Shown here: positions 17,103 to 27,077 of the stretch, in pieces
Numbering within the stretch: position 1 is the stretch's first letter
Layout: the number at the start of each line of letters is the position of its first letter
NCBI RefSeq assembly: GCF_001940165.2
Contig: NZ_CP135163.1
Span: 124,001 to 188,000, forward strand
Length of the DNA: 64,000 nucleotides
DNA from: Roseburia sp. 831b
GTDB taxonomy: Bacteria; Bacillota; Clostridia; Lachnospirales; Lachnospiraceae
Direction of reading: 5' to 3'
The notes under the pieces: model-generated
What the model saw: only the letters and a program-made list of their open reading frames with translations
The model's database searches: none
Told to the model about the DNA's origin: nothing
Made by a program: the position numbers and the translations under genes

Positions 17103-18053
17103 CTAGTGAAAAAGCAGACTTAACAGCGGAATTGTAAAAATTGACCCGAGTGTTGTCAGAAAAGTTCCCTGTGCCATTAATTTTTCATCCCCATGATATT
17201 GCAAACAAAGCATCGTCCCATTCGTTGCCACCGGCATTGCTGATATGATAACGGTAATGCCAAGCACAAGCGGATTTGACAAAAATGGGGAAAAAATTCC
17301 ATACGTAATCAGTGGAATGACCAAAAGACGTATGATTGTGAAAAGATAAACTCTCACATTTCCAAACATCTCCTGAAATTTCATCTCTGCAAGCGAAGAA
17401 CCGATGATTAAAAGTGCCGCCGGTGTTGTAATATTTCCAAGCATCGTACAGGTATTTCCAAGCAACTGCGGTCCTCTGACATTGCATAATGCCATGAGAA
17501 GTGATACATAAGATGCAATCATGCACGGAGAGAAAAATGTTTTAGCGGAAAAAACAGCCTTTTTCTCTATTTTTTCTGCCTGCGATCCCTCGCTTGCACT
17601 TTTTTGGATAAAACCAACGCCAACGGAATAGACCAGGATATTAAAAGGCAGGTTAAATACGCTGGTATAAAAAATGGCGCTGTCTCCAAAAATTGCCTGT
17701 GTCACCGGGAAACCGATAAATCCTACATTTCCAAAGCTTAGCATGAACTGGTACACACCACGCTTTGATACCGGCACACGAAGAATTCGTGGAAAAAGAA
17801 AAGCACCCAAAAATAACAGCACATAGCTTGCCGCTGCCACTAAGAGAAGCTGCAGGATTTCACCAACGTCCGGCAAGCTGTCCTGCGTCATCACCGACGA
17901 TAGAATCATGGCCGGCAGCGTTATATTCAAAACTATATTCGTTAACTTTATCCGTGCCTCCTTGTCCAATATCTTTTTTTTGCAGGCATAATATCCTACC
18001 AAAATCACAAGAAATAATTCTATCATCTTTTGAAATACATTTATAAATCCCAT
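17103..18053 (-). CDS. AEC family (auxin efflux carrier-like) transporter
   Basis: 316 residues, about ten TM helices arranged as two repeats of five. Family features include the N-terminal FLVILVGYYACKKKILD, LTNIVLNITLPAMILSSV, LSFGNVGFIGFPVTQAIFG and the central loop before SPCMIASYVSLLMALCNVRGP. Bacterial AEC members export or import organic acids such as malate; the substrate is not readable here. Unlinked to an obvious pathway. Confidence 0.9.
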   Translation of the reverse strand: MGFINVFQKMIELFLVILVGYYACKKKILDKEARIKLTNIVLNITLPAMILSSVMTQDSLPDVGEILQLLLVAAASYVLLFLGAFLFPRILRVPVSKRGVYQFMLSFGNVGFIGFPVTQAIFGDSAIFYTSVFNLPFNILVYSVGVGFIQKSASEGSQAEKIEKKAVFSAKTFFSPCMIASYVSLLMALCNVRGPQLLGNTCTMLGNITTPAALLIIGSSLAEMKFQEMFGNVRVYLFTIIRLLVIPLITYGIFSPFLSNPLVLGITVIISAMPVATNGTMLCLQYHGDEKLMAQGTFLTTLGSIFTIPLLSLLFH

Positions 18054-18099
18054 TTCTAAGTCTTTCCTTTTTATTTATTATACTTATAATATAGGTTTG

Positions 18100-18573
18100 T
18101 TACGCCTGTTCTAAATTAAGGAAACGATCCCATTTTTCCACATCGCATGTTCCTTCTACTTTAAGGAAATACGTGTGCTCCTCTGTATCAATAAAAATCT
18201 CATAACAGTCTGACTTTTTCTCAATCGAATAAATGCTGCCTTCCTGCAGGTTTTTAAGCATGTCCAGATATACATCTTCTGTCAGGACAATGTCATCCTG
18301 TTTTTTGACAAATGTTCCATTCGCATCAAAGACCTGATATCCTTCTTCCACAAAGGTAAGAATTCTTCCATCCGGTATCTGAAATACAAGGTCATTCGTT
18401 CTCATTTTGCGGATATCGCGGTTGCAGGTATTTTCCGGCAAAATGGTAACGTTTGCAAGGTTCATATAAAAATATCCATTCATCTGCACAATTTCTTCGA
18501 TAAATGCCTCTTTAAATTCAAAATGTTCCAATTCGTTTGTTGTCTGATATTTCAATGTTTTCTTTCCTTTCAC
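18100..18573 (-). CDS. Hypothetical protein
   Basis: 157 residues, soluble, acidic; no family recognised. The sequence alternates short beta-like stretches (YFYMNLANVTILP, LVFQIPDGRILTFVEEGYQVFD) with no signal peptide or TM segment. It sits between AEC and copA, separated from copA by a hairpin. The start at ATG 18573 has GAAAGGAAAG upstream, supporting translation. Confidence 0.7.
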   Translation of the reverse strand: MKGKKTLKYQTTNELEHFEFKEAFIEEIVQMNGYFYMNLANVTILPENTCNRDIRKMRTNDLVFQIPDGRILTFVEEGYQVFDANGTFVKKQDDIVLTEDVYLDMLKNLQEGSIYSIEKKSDCYEIFIDTEEHTYFLKVEGTCDVEKWDRFLNLEQA

Positions 18574-18580
18574 ATAAAAC

Positions 18581-18612
18581 TAGCAGGGCAGCCGAAACTG
18601 GTCACCCTGCTA
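18581..18612 (-). terminator. Hairpin between copA and the downstream gene
   Basis: TAGCAGGG (18581-18588) pairs with CCCTGCTA (18605-18612). On the minus strand it is followed only by GTTTTATG, so it is a weak terminator. Confidence 0.55.
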
Positions 18613-18646
18613 ACTTATTTTAACACTATTTTTTTTCTTGACAAGA

Positions 18647-18856
18647 CTATTCTATGGAAACTACTTTGTAATCCTGATCTTCTACTGCTTTTTTCAAAAC
18701 ATCATTTGCGACCTCTGCATTGAGTGTTACAACAGCAGTTCCGTTTTCGTGGCTTACCACTGCCTCTGTTACCTCTGGAAGCTCCTCTAAACATTTTTTC
18801 ACTCTTGCCTCACAGTGTCCACACATCATTCCTTCAATTTTCATTGTTCTTTCCAT
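18647..18856 (-). CDS. Possible internal start giving a stand-alone CopZ-like chaperone
   Basis: Within copA, ATG 18856 (codon 776) has GAGG eight bases upstream and begins precisely at the C-terminal HMA domain ([15 protein letters not shown]). Internal initiation would yield a 69-residue protein of CopZ size carrying the CxxC copper site. No independent evidence of use; it may simply be the fused domain. Confidence 0.35.
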   Translation of the reverse strand: MERTMKIEGMMCGHCEARVKKCLEELPEVTEAVVSHENGTAVVTLNAEVANDVLKKAVEDQDYKVVSIE

Positions 18857-21181
18857 TTGTTTTTCCTCAACTTTCTTATATTTTCTTTTTTCATCTTTAC
18901 GCGCATCATACATCCGAAACAGGTTCAAACGAAGTGCGTTTGTAACAACACAAAAACTCGAAAGGCTCATGGCAGCCGCTCCAAACATCGGGTTTAATTC
19001 CCAATGGAACAATGGAATCCACACACCCGCTGCAAGTGGAATTCCAATGACATTATAGAAAAATGCCCAAAACAGGTTTTCATGAATATTTCGAAGCGTT
19101 GCACGGCTTAAGCGGATTGCTGCCGGAACATCTTTTAAGCGGCTTTTCATCAATACAATATCTGCCGCATCTATCGCAATGTCGGTTCCGGCACCAATTG
19201 CAATACCGATATCTGCCCTGGTAAGCGCCGGTGCATCATTGATACCATCCCCAACCATGGCAACTTTGCCTTTTTTCTTAAGTTCTCTTATCACGGCTTC
19301 TTTTCCATCCGGAAGAACACCGGCAATGACATCATCCACGCCAGCCAGCTTGCCAATTGCCTGCGCCGTGCGCTCATTGTCACCGGTTAGCATCACAACC
19401 TGAATTCCCATATTCTGCAATTCTTTGATTGCAGCCTGGCTGTCCTCTTTCATAAGATCTGCCACCGCAATGATACCAAGCAATCCATCTTCTTTTGCAA
19501 AATATAACGGCGTCTTTCCCTGATTGGAGAGCTTTTTCGCATCGTCTTTTATCTCATCTGGAATTTTTACCTTATCCTTGATAAAATTTTCATTCCCTGC
19601 AAAAAACGTCACACCGCCTTGTTTTGCGGTAAGTCCGTTTCCTGGAAGTGCCTGAAAATCTGTAATGTCACCTGCAAGTAACTGCATTTCGGATGCCCTT
19701 TTTAAAATTGCCTTTGCAAGCGGATGCTCACTCTTTTGTTCAAGGTTTAAGGCAAACTGTAACAACTCCTGTTCCGTGATACCCCCTACCGATATCACAT
19801 CCGTCACGTCCGGCTCACCGTTGGTAATGGTACCTGTCTTATCCAATGCTACAATCTGTGTTTTTCCGGTTTCTTCTAAGGAAGATGCGGTCTTAAACAT
19901 GATGCCGTTTCTGGCACCCATACCGTTTCCAACCATAATTGCAACCGGTGTTGCAAGTCCTAAGGCACAAGGGCAGCTGATGACAAGCACGGAAATTCCT
20001 CTTGCCAGGGCATAGCCAAAATCAGCACCGCACAAAAGCCATACCAGCGTTGTCACAACGGCAATTGTGATTACAGCCGGAACAAAAACGCCCGAAACCT
20101 TATCCGCAATCTTTGCAATTGGAGCTTTGGTTGCAGCCGCGTCACTGACCATCTGGATAATCTGGGAAAGTGTGGTATCCTCGCCGACCCTCGTTGCCTC
20201 ACATTTCAAAAAGCCGGACTGATTTAGGGTCGCCGCAGAAACTTCATCTCCAACGGTCTTGTCAACCGGAATACTCTCCCCGGTTAATGCAGACTCATTT
20301 ACAGCACTCTCGCCTTCTAAAATACGTCCATCAACCGGAATATTTTCGCCTGGCCGGACCACAAAGATATCTTTTTGTTTTACCTCACGAATCGGAACGG
20401 TCACTTCTTTTCCATCCCGCAGCACAACGGCAGTTTTCGGTGCAAGTTTCATCAAGCCTTTTAGCGCATCTGTCGTTTTTCCTTTGGAATGAGCCTCTAA
20501 CATTTTTCCAACCGTAATCAGGGTTAAAATCATCGCTGCGGACTCAAAATAGAATTCATGCATATAGGACATGACACCATCCATGTCACCTTTTACCTGC
20601 ATATCCGTCATTGCAAACAACGCATAGGTACTATATCCAAACGCCGCACTCGAGCCCAGTGCCACCAAGGTATCCATGTTTGGTGCACCGTGGAATAAAC
20701 TCTTGAATCCACTGATAAAGAATTTCTGGTTGATTACCATAATCGCAATTGTGAGTAACATCTGAAGCAGCCCCATTGCAACATGGTTTCCTTCCAGCCA
20801 GCCCGGAATCGGCCAGTTCCACATCATATGCCCCATGGAAAAGTACATCAGTACAATTAAAAATCCGAGTGATGTCCAAAGTCTTTTCTTTAAAACCGGT
20901 GTATCATGATCTTTTAACATTTCTTCCTGTTCCAACATCTGTGAGGACATTCCGGTTCCACTGCTTTCTGATGCATTCTTATGTTCTTTCGGGCGGGCTC
21001 CATAACCGGCCTCCTCGACCGCTTTTATGATGGCATCAGCATCTGCCGTTCCCTCCACGCCCATGGAATTGGTCAAAAGACTAACCGAGCAGGAGGTCAC
21101 ACCCTCTACTTTTGAAACTGCTTTTTCTACTCTGGCACTGCATGCCGCACAGCTCATGCCAGTCACGATATATTGTTTCAT
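18647..21181 (-). CDS. copA: Copper-exporting P1B-type ATPase with N- and C-terminal HMA domains
   Basis: 844 residues. N-terminal HMA domain (1-70) with GMSCAAC; eight TM helices; TGES actuator loop (ALTGESIPV); CPC metal site in [12 protein letters not shown]; phosphorylation loop DKTGT; HP residues in SEHPLA; GDGIND hinge. These define a Cu(I) exporter. The last 69 residues (776-844) are an extra HMA domain with MMCGHC, an uncommon C-terminal position resembling a fused CopZ chaperone. csoR lies 73 bp upstream with its own operator, so expression is presumably copper-induced. Confidence 0.96.
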   Translation of the reverse strand: MKQYIVTGMSCAACSARVEKAVSKVEGVTSCSVSLLTNSMGVEGTADADAIIKAVEEAGYGARPKEHKNASESSGTGMSSQMLEQEEMLKDHDTPVLKKRLWTSLGFLIVLMYFSMGHMMWNWPIPGWLEGNHVAMGLLQMLLTIAIMVINQKFFISGFKSLFHGAPNMDTLVALGSSAAFGYSTYALFAMTDMQVKGDMDGVMSYMHEFYFESAAMILTLITVGKMLEAHSKGKTTDALKGLMKLAPKTAVVLRDGKEVTVPIREVKQKDIFVVRPGENIPVDGRILEGESAVNESALTGESIPVDKTVGDEVSAATLNQSGFLKCEATRVGEDTTLSQIIQMVSDAAATKAPIAKIADKVSGVFVPAVITIAVVTTLVWLLCGADFGYALARGISVLVISCPCALGLATPVAIMVGNGMGARNGIMFKTASSLEETGKTQIVALDKTGTITNGEPDVTDVISVGGITEQELLQFALNLEQKSEHPLAKAILKRASEMQLLAGDITDFQALPGNGLTAKQGGVTFFAGNENFIKDKVKIPDEIKDDAKKLSNQGKTPLYFAKEDGLLGIIAVADLMKEDSQAAIKELQNMGIQVVMLTGDNERTAQAIGKLAGVDDVIAGVLPDGKEAVIRELKKKGKVAMVGDGINDAPALTRADIGIAIGAGTDIAIDAADIVLMKSRLKDVPAAIRLSRATLRNIHENLFWAFFYNVIGIPLAAGVWIPLFHWELNPMFGAAAMSLSSFCVVTNALRLNLFRMYDARKDEKRKYKKVEEKQMERTMKIEGMMCGHCEARVKKCLEELPEVTEAVVSHENGTAVVTLNAEVANDVLKKAVEDQDYKVVSIE

Positions 21182-21254
21182 TTTCTCTCCTTTCCGTAAT
21201 CTCTGATTGCAATATTGTTAGCATCTATTTTTCACTTGTAATCAAACTTCCTGT

Positions 21255-21560
21255 TTATTTCATCAGTTTCTGTAACATTGTTACAAGCTCGTCTACTGTC
21301 CCCTCTTTTCCAGACTTAATATCGTCTGTCACACAGGTCTTGATGTGATTTGCCAAAAGCACTTTATTAAAACTGTTCAACGCTGCATTCGCGGCTGCTA
21401 CCTGTGTAATGATATCCGGGCAGTACGCATCCTTTTCTACCATCCCCTTGATTCCACGAATCTGTCCCTCAATTCGGTTCAATCGGTTGATTAAATCTTT
21501 GTATTCTTTTTCGGAACGTTCTTTCTTTTTATGACAACAACAATTTTTTTCTTCACTCAT
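21255..21560 (-). CDS. csoR: CsoR-type copper-sensing repressor
   Basis: 101 residues, all-helical CsoR/DUF156 family. The Cu(I) ligands follow the Cys-His-Cys pattern: Cys in DAYCPDI, then His and Cys in LANHIKTCV. An extra CCCH cluster sits near the N terminus (residues 7-10). The matching operator lies exactly within its promoter and copA is downstream, so copper binding should release DNA and induce both genes. Confidence 0.93.
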   Translation of the reverse strand: MSEEKNCCCHKKKERSEKEYKDLINRLNRIEGQIRGIKGMVEKDAYCPDIITQVAAANAALNSFNKVLLANHIKTCVTDDIKSGKEGTVDELVTMLQKLMK

Positions 21561-21583
21561 ATAGTTTCCCTCCTGTCGCGATT

Positions 21584-21612
21584 ATTATATACCCCTGTGG
21601 GGTATATTTCAA
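21584..21612 (-). promoter_or_regulatory. csoR-copA promoter with CsoR operator filling the spacer
   Basis: Minus strand TTGAAA (complement of 21607-21612), 17-bp spacer, TATAAT (complement of 21584-21589). The perfect operator TATACCCC-TGT-GGGGTATA (21588-21606) covers the entire spacer, the G/C-tract architecture typical of CsoR sites. Confidence 0.88.
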
Positions 21613-21663
21613 GTAGTTTCTTGATACTTTTTTTCAGGAAAAATACAATTTGGAGCAGCAAGG

Positions 21664-21696
21664 CACAAAAAAAGCCGCTTCAAAAGCGGCTTTTTC
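21664..21696. terminator. Bidirectional intrinsic terminator
   Basis: AAAAAAAGCCGCTT, loop CAAA, AGCGGCTTTTT. On the minus strand it ends the phosphodiesterase-like gene at 21717. Confidence 0.9.
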
Positions 21697-21716
21697 AACA
21701 ATTTTAAAAAATATTC

Positions 21717-23882
21717 TTACTTTTCTTCCCGTCTTGACTTTCCAAGATGTATCGACACAAGTCCATGCTTGATTTTCCTTAATTCATAGCTTGCTACGAC
21801 GTTTGAGACACGTTTCTTGATTACAAGCGCATTGTATGGTTTCGAGACAAAATCGTCCGCTCCCATCTTCAATGCCCGCTGTTCCATCGTCTCGTCCATC
21901 TGTGACATAACAATCACCGGTGTCTGCCTTGTCTGATGGTTGGTTCGAATCTTTTCTAATAATTGGAATCCATCCATAACCGGCATTAATAAATCCAACA
22001 ATATAATATCTACCTTAGACGCATTTTCCTGTAAATATAACCATGCATCTTTTCCGTTTTCAAATTCTTTGATGACATATTCTTTTTCAAATGTGGCTGC
22101 TAATGCGGCACGGTTTACCTCTATGTCATCAACAATCATCATAACACGGCCATCCTGTAACGCTTCGTTATTTTTCTCATTGATGGTGTAATCAAGTGTA
22201 GTTCTGCTTGTGCAGATCATCTCTGCAACCTCTGATACCCGAATCAGCTCCTCAAAGGCGCTTTTTTCCAACGGTTTGGAATAATAATACCCCTGCGCAT
22301 AATTACAATCCATGGAGCGCAGGACATCAATCTGTTCCTTTTGTTCGACTCCTTCTGCTACCACTGCAAGATTCAGCCATTTTGCAAGACTGATGACAAA
22401 GCTTAAGATTCCTTTTCCGGAAGCCTTTCTTGTCTCTGTCTGGATAAATCCCATATCCAGTTTCAAGACGTCTACCGGCATCTCCGCAAGCATATTTAAG
22501 GAGGAATATCCACTTCCAAAATCGTCCATCTCAATCAAAAATCCTAGTTCCCGAAGGCGTCCGACAACGCGGATAATCTGCTGCGGATTCTCTGTATAAG
22601 CGGATTCTGTGATTTCCAGATGAAGGTATTTCATCGGAATATCGTATTTTTCAATCAAGGCTAGCAGGTTATCAATCAGCTTTGGATTATAAATATCAGC
22701 TCTGGAAACATTGACAGAAATTGCAATTGGCGGATATCCTTTGTCTCTCCATGAACGGATATCCCGGCATGCGCACTCCCACACATATTCATCGAGCTGC
22801 GATATAAAGCCATTGGTCTCAAACAGCGGTATAAAGTCCCCCGGAGATATCATTCCCATTTCCGGATGAATCCAGCGCACCAATGCCTCTGCTCCCGCAA
22901 CCCTGCCTGTGTTCAAATCATATTTTGGCTGATAATAGACCTGGAACTGGTGTTCTTCTAACGCCGGCTTCATATTTCCAATGATAAACTGTTCGTGAAG
23001 CAATTTTTTTCTTAGCGAATCATCATAAACGCAAAAATATTCATCATATTTTCCACGATTCTTGTCCGCTGCAAGCTGTGCACGGTCACACATTGCCTCC
23101 ACCGGAATCGAAGCATCTTCAATCGCATATATGCCACAATGAATCTTGATATCCATCTCAATCGGGAAATTCTCCACACGTCTGATCCATGGTTCAAAGC
23201 TCTCATTGGTATATTCCTTATATGGCAAAACGGCATAAAAGTTATCTGCACCAAATCTGCCGCAAATTCCAACTTCCCTGGCAATATCTTTCATCATTGC
23301 CGCCATATATTTTAAAACTTTATCCCCATAATAGACGCCAAAGGTATCGTTTACCAATTTAAAACGTTCAATTCCGACGCAAAGCAAGTCATATTTCTGA
23401 TGGCTGTTTTCCTCTAACAACTCCTGCACCTTATGTAAGAAGAACTGTTTATTGTATAATCCCGTCAGTTCATCCTTCTGTGCTTTATTCACCATTGCAG
23501 CCTTCTCTCGAAGTTTAATGATATTATTCAGTCTTCGGATAATTAACTCCGCTTTGTATGGCTTTGCAATAAAGTCCTGAGCGCCCATCTCTAAAATCTT
23601 AAGTTCGTCTTCGTCACAATCTCTTTGTGATGTTGCAATGACAGGTATCTTGGATAACACCTCATCCTGGCGCATTTCCTCTAACACCTCGTAGCCGTTC
23701 ATGACAGGCATCATCACATCCAGAAGAACCGCTGCAATTACATCTGCATGTTCGTGCATGCATTCCAATGCGACCTTTCCATTTTCTGCAAACAAAAGGC
23801 CATACTTGTCCTGTAACATCCTCGCTAAGATTTTTCGGTTGATTTCTTTATCATCTACAATAAGAACTGTTCGTTTATACAT
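21717..23882 (-). CDS. REC-GGDEF-EAL-REC c-di-GMP phosphodiesterase-like response regulator
   Basis: 721 residues. First receiver domain 1-120 (Asp55 in LLDVMMPVMNG); GGDEF-like domain about 130-290 whose active-site motif is RFGADNF instead of RxGGDEF, so cyclase activity is unlikely; EAL domain about 305-555 with EALVRW, NVSRADI, EITES, DDFGSGYSS, KLDMGFI and VAEGVE preserved, suggesting active c-di-GMP hydrolysis; second receiver about 590-705 (LLDLLMPVMDG). A receiver at each end is unusual and may integrate two phosphorylation inputs. No kinase is adjacent. Confidence 0.92.
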   Translation of the reverse strand: MYKRTVLIVDDKEINRKILARMLQDKYGLLFAENGKVALECMHEHADVIAAVLLDVMMPVMNGYEVLEEMRQDEVLSKIPVIATSQRDCDEDELKILEMGAQDFIAKPYKAELIIRRLNNIIKLREKAAMVNKAQKDELTGLYNKQFFLHKVQELLEENSHQKYDLLCVGIERFKLVNDTFGVYYGDKVLKYMAAMMKDIAREVGICGRFGADNFYAVLPYKEYTNESFEPWIRRVENFPIEMDIKIHCGIYAIEDASIPVEAMCDRAQLAADKNRGKYDEYFCVYDDSLRKKLLHEQFIIGNMKPALEEHQFQVYYQPKYDLNTGRVAGAEALVRWIHPEMGMISPGDFIPLFETNGFISQLDEYVWECACRDIRSWRDKGYPPIAISVNVSRADIYNPKLIDNLLALIEKYDIPMKYLHLEITESAYTENPQQIIRVVGRLRELGFLIEMDDFGSGYSSLNMLAEMPVDVLKLDMGFIQTETRKASGKGILSFVISLAKWLNLAVVAEGVEQKEQIDVLRSMDCNYAQGYYYSKPLEKSAFEELIRVSEVAEMICTSRTTLDYTINEKNNEALQDGRVMMIVDDIEVNRAALAATFEKEYVIKEFENGKDAWLYLQENASKVDIILLDLLMPVMDGFQLLEKIRTNHQTRQTPVIVMSQMDETMEQRALKMGADDFVSKPYNALVIKKRVSNVVASYELRKIKHGLVSIHLGKSRREEK

Positions 23883-24024
23883 GGTCCGCCCCCATATCGT
23901 TTCTTCTTCACTGTTTCATTTCAAATACCATGATTTTCCTTATATTCTTACTATATTCTTTCTGAATTTTAAAATCAATCGGCACATAGCCTTTTCGCCG
24001 AACTTTCGCATAATTCGGGTAGAT

Positions 24025-24477
24025 TTAGTCATCAAATCCGGTCAGAATCCTGCAAAAGTCTCCGGTTATCATGACAATGTCATCGAAACATACGCATTTT
24101 CCATCTTCCAAAAAAAGCTTTCGCCCGAAGACATCTATTTTCTTTACCACCCCTGTAAGGCTTCGATATGCCCCACCTTCTTTTTTCTCATCTTTTTGAA
24201 AGTACGTGATGTCCACACAAAGATGTTCGTTTAAATGTGTTTGCAGATATTGCAATTTTGCATCCAGCTGTTCTTTATAATCTTCGTCTAACTCTGCTTT
24301 CTTATCCGTTTGTCTTGCCGTCTCATCCACCGCAGCCCCGTAACCGGTCAATGCTGCAAACGGGGCAAATTGGGCTGCACGGTTCTCAATTGACATCCGT
24401 GGATGTTTTTTTGAAACCGGACGCGGTAAATGTATGATGTCCTCGTAGGAATCCTGCTTACCTCTCATGCCTGTCAC
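24025..24477 (-). CDS. YolD-like family protein
   Basis: 150 residues. DIIHLPRPVSKKHPRMSIENRAAQFAPFAALTGYGAAVDETAR is the typical YolD-like opening; the C-terminal half carries the Tudor-like VVKKIDVFGRKLFLEDGKCVCFDDIVMI. YolD proteins are usually encoded next to Y-family polymerases, as here, 25 bp after the polymerase gene in the same operon. Presumed accessory to SOS translesion synthesis. Confidence 0.9.
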   Translation of the reverse strand: MTGMRGKQDSYEDIIHLPRPVSKKHPRMSIENRAAQFAPFAALTGYGAAVDETARQTDKKAELDEDYKEQLDAKLQYLQTHLNEHLCVDITYFQKDEKKEGGAYRSLTGVVKKIDVFGRKLFLEDGKCVCFDDIVMITGDFCRILTGFDD

Positions 24478-24502
24478 CGTACCTTTCTATAAAATCTTTC
24501 CT

Positions 24503-26053
24503 CTACATCCGATGTCCACCAATCTGCTTATTACGGTCTATGGTTGTCGCGCCTTCCTCGAGATTCATTCCCTTTAAAATTGCATTTTTCCCAAATTTTG
24601 TCTTAATATCAAGCATCGCTTCCTGAAGCTTCCGCTCCTTTTTATCGGATTCTACATACATTTTCGAATCTTCCTTTGGTTCTAGCAAGTCAAACAGATT
24701 CATCTGTTCAAATGTATTCTCCTCTTTGGCAGCGGTCTCATCCATCACACGGTTTGCCGTAAGATTGATGCGGCGCACCAGGAGATTTGGATCGACGATA
24801 CTGTCATACAAATCCAGCACTGCTTTGCGAATCTGTTTTGTCGAGGATGTCTTCCTATCCATATTGGCAGTTCCGTGTGCATGCTTTGGCACCTGCCTTC
24901 CATAATGGTCTATGGTAACAGGACCTTTGTATTTCGCCCGTATCTTGGGATCTGTCAGGTTTTCAATATCATAACCAATCGTCAACACCATCTGGTCTGT
25001 CACAAGCCTTTGTGCAACAAGATCTAACGTCAAAAGCTCTGTCATTTCTTTTACAATCAGACGCGCTTTTTCAAAGGAATATGGGCAGGAAAGCACCTGA
25101 CCGGACCCGATGCCATGCTGTCTTGGCTGGTAGGTCTTGATATCTGAAATCGTACAGGGTTCATATCCCCATGCATGGTCAATCAAGAGTTCTGCATTAA
25201 CGCCAAACATCCGATACAGTAAATCTTCGTTATAAAACTCATTCTCTTTGCCAAGTGAGCACCTTGCAATGTCTCCCATCGTCATAAGCCCCACCTGCTC
25301 TAACTTTCTGACATATCCATTCCCGACACGCCAGAAATCCTGCAAAGGTCTGTGATTCCATAATTTTCTGCGATAGGTAGTCTCGTCTAACTCTGCGATG
25401 CGCACGCCGTTTTCATCCGGCTCGACATGCTTTGCCTCGACATCCATCGCAATCTTACAAAGATACAGATTCGTGCCAATTCCGGCTGTTGCTGTAATAT
25501 TTGTCTCATGCAAAACTTCCTGGATGATTTTGCATGCGAGCGCCCTTGCCGTCATCTTATAAGTTTTCAGATAATGTGTCACGTCCATAAAAACTTCATC
25601 GATGGAATATACATGCATATCTTCATGCGCCACATATCTTAAATAGATATCATAAATCATGGTACTGTACTTCATATAAAGTGCCATTCTTGGTGGCGCA
25701 ACAATAAAGGAAAGTGCAAGTGATGGATTCCGTTCTAACTCCTCTGCATCATCCGATTCCCCAGTAAAAACATTGCCTGGTGCCTTGCTAAGACGTTCCT
25801 CATTCACCTGTCTGACCTTCTGGATAACCTCAAAGAGTCTGGCACGCCCTGGAATACCATAAGCTTTCAACGATGGCGTCACCGCTAAACAGATGGTCTT
25901 TTCTGTACGGCTTGCATCTGCCACAACTAAATTTGTAGTTAGAGGGTTGCGTTTTCTCTCCCTGCATTCCACGGAGGCAAAAAAAGATTTCAAATCAATT
26001 GCGATGTACATATGTAGTTCCTTAGGAACCAAAAAATCTTGTTCGTCTGGCAT
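24503..26053 (-). CDS. Y-family DNA polymerase (UmuC/DinB-like)
   Basis: 516 residues. Catalytic palm motifs: MYIAIDLKSFFASVECRERK (metal Asp), the VYSIDEVFMDVT segment with SxDE, then helix-hairpin-helix and little-finger regions (LWNHRPLQDFWRVGNGYVRKLEQVGLMTMGDIA). GGAGGGAGG precedes ATG 26053. An error-prone translesion polymerase, first gene of an operon with YolD. A LexA-box-like sequence lies about 72 bp upstream, fitting SOS control. Confidence 0.92.
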   Translation of the reverse strand: MPDEQDFLVPKELHMYIAIDLKSFFASVECRERKRNPLTTNLVVADASRTEKTICLAVTPSLKAYGIPGRARLFEVIQKVRQVNEERLSKAPGNVFTGESDDAEELERNPSLALSFIVAPPRMALYMKYSTMIYDIYLRYVAHEDMHVYSIDEVFMDVTHYLKTYKMTARALACKIIQEVLHETNITATAGIGTNLYLCKIAMDVEAKHVEPDENGVRIAELDETTYRRKLWNHRPLQDFWRVGNGYVRKLEQVGLMTMGDIARCSLGKENEFYNEDLLYRMFGVNAELLIDHAWGYEPCTISDIKTYQPRQHGIGSGQVLSCPYSFEKARLIVKEMTELLTLDLVAQRLVTDQMVLTIGYDIENLTDPKIRAKYKGPVTIDHYGRQVPKHAHGTANMDRKTSSTKQIRKAVLDLYDSIVDPNLLVRRINLTANRVMDETAAKEENTFEQMNLFDLLEPKEDSKMYVESDKKERKLQEAMLDIKTKFGKNAILKGMNLEEGATTIDRNKQIGGHRM

Positions 26054-26124
26054 CTTTCTTCCTCCCTCCTTTCTATTACGGGCAACTTTCTTTCCATCAA
26101 AAATTGTTCGTCATTTACATTATT

Positions 26125-26138
26125 CGTACATATGTTTG
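26125..26138. promoter_or_regulatory. Candidate LexA (SOS) box
   Basis: CGTACATATGTTTG matches the Gram-positive LexA consensus CGAACRNRYGTTCG at 12 of 14 positions, upstream of the Y-family polymerase gene. Confidence 0.5.
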
Positions 26139-26173
26139 GTTTTATTCTAACATCTTTTTCTCTTTTTTACAAG

Positions 26174-26203
26174 AAAAAGCAGTTACTCCAAAAGAATAAC
26201 TGC
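26174..26203 (-). terminator. Terminator downstream of the DUF4145-like gene
   Basis: Minus strand GGCAGTTATTC, loop, GAGTAACTGC, then TTTTTC. Confidence 0.8.
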
Positions 26204-26244
26204 CTTCTAGCATCCATTTTCTATTGTCGCTATGCTTCTCTATC

Positions 26245-26835
26245 CTAAAGTGATGAGAGGAAACGTAATACCTTTTTCCATTTTGGCTCATTGCGAAGTG
26301 CCTCTGCAATGGCTGGGTCTTCTTTCTTTGGAATGGATTCCTCCACAAAATAATAATCCGAAACATCTTCTCTTCCGTTCACCATCTTGCAAAGTTCCTT
26401 TAGAATCGCCATGGTTGTAATCATCATCTGTTTCACGTCAATTGCAACCATATCTCCGCTTTTTTCACGCTCTGCGTCATGGTCTTCTAGGTAGATACAC
26501 TGATCTGCAAGGGTGCGCACTTCGTTCAGGCGGTTCCGCTGCTCGTTTCCCACTGCACTGAAAAAGAAGCTGACCGACCTGTTATGTTCATCCTCATCCC
26601 CATAACAAAGATAAGATTCTATTGAATCCTCTTGTTCCATTCCAACTTTATAAAATTGATTGTAAACATGACAGATATCCTCTGCTATTTTTCGAAGTGT
26701 TTTCGCACACTCAATCGGCTGCTCCCAATATTGCGCTTCCGCACACTCTAAAAGCTCGTTGATTTCATTGTATTTTCTTTGCAGGAAGGAATCCTCGTTT
26801 ACGCATTCCTTAAAAAATTCAAAATTTATGGACAT
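26245..26835 (-). CDS. DUF4145-like hypothetical protein
   Basis: 196 residues, soluble and acidic. The segment ECAEAQYWEQPIECAKTLRKIAEDICHVYNQFYKVG resembles the helical DUF4145/HEPN-like module found beside restriction enzymes and in stand-alone proteins. ALRNEPKWKKVLRFLSSL forms a basic tail. No restriction gene is nearby, so no role is assigned. Monocistronic, with a terminator. Confidence 0.6.
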   Translation of the reverse strand: MSINFEFFKECVNEDSFLQRKYNEINELLECAEAQYWEQPIECAKTLRKIAEDICHVYNQFYKVGMEQEDSIESYLCYGDEDEHNRSVSFFFSAVGNEQRNRLNEVRTLADQCIYLEDHDAEREKSGDMVAIDVKQMMITTMAILKELCKMVNGREDVSDYYFVEESIPKKEDPAIAEALRNEPKWKKVLRFLSSL

Positions 26836-27077
26836 CTCATTTCCCCAGATTCTTTTTCAAAATTTATGCGCCATCATGTTCCATGATTCGACTTAATCTT
26901 TATTATAACACATTTTTCACCATTCGCCAATTGTTCTAAAAATGGCAGTAGAATCCTCTCTTTCTAGGAATCTGTGGATTTCATTCGTTATTGTACTTCC
27001 TATTTGTTTCATTGTAAGGTATATTAAGCGTATAAGCAATCCCATCTTTGCAGACAATGAATCAGGAGGAAAAACAG

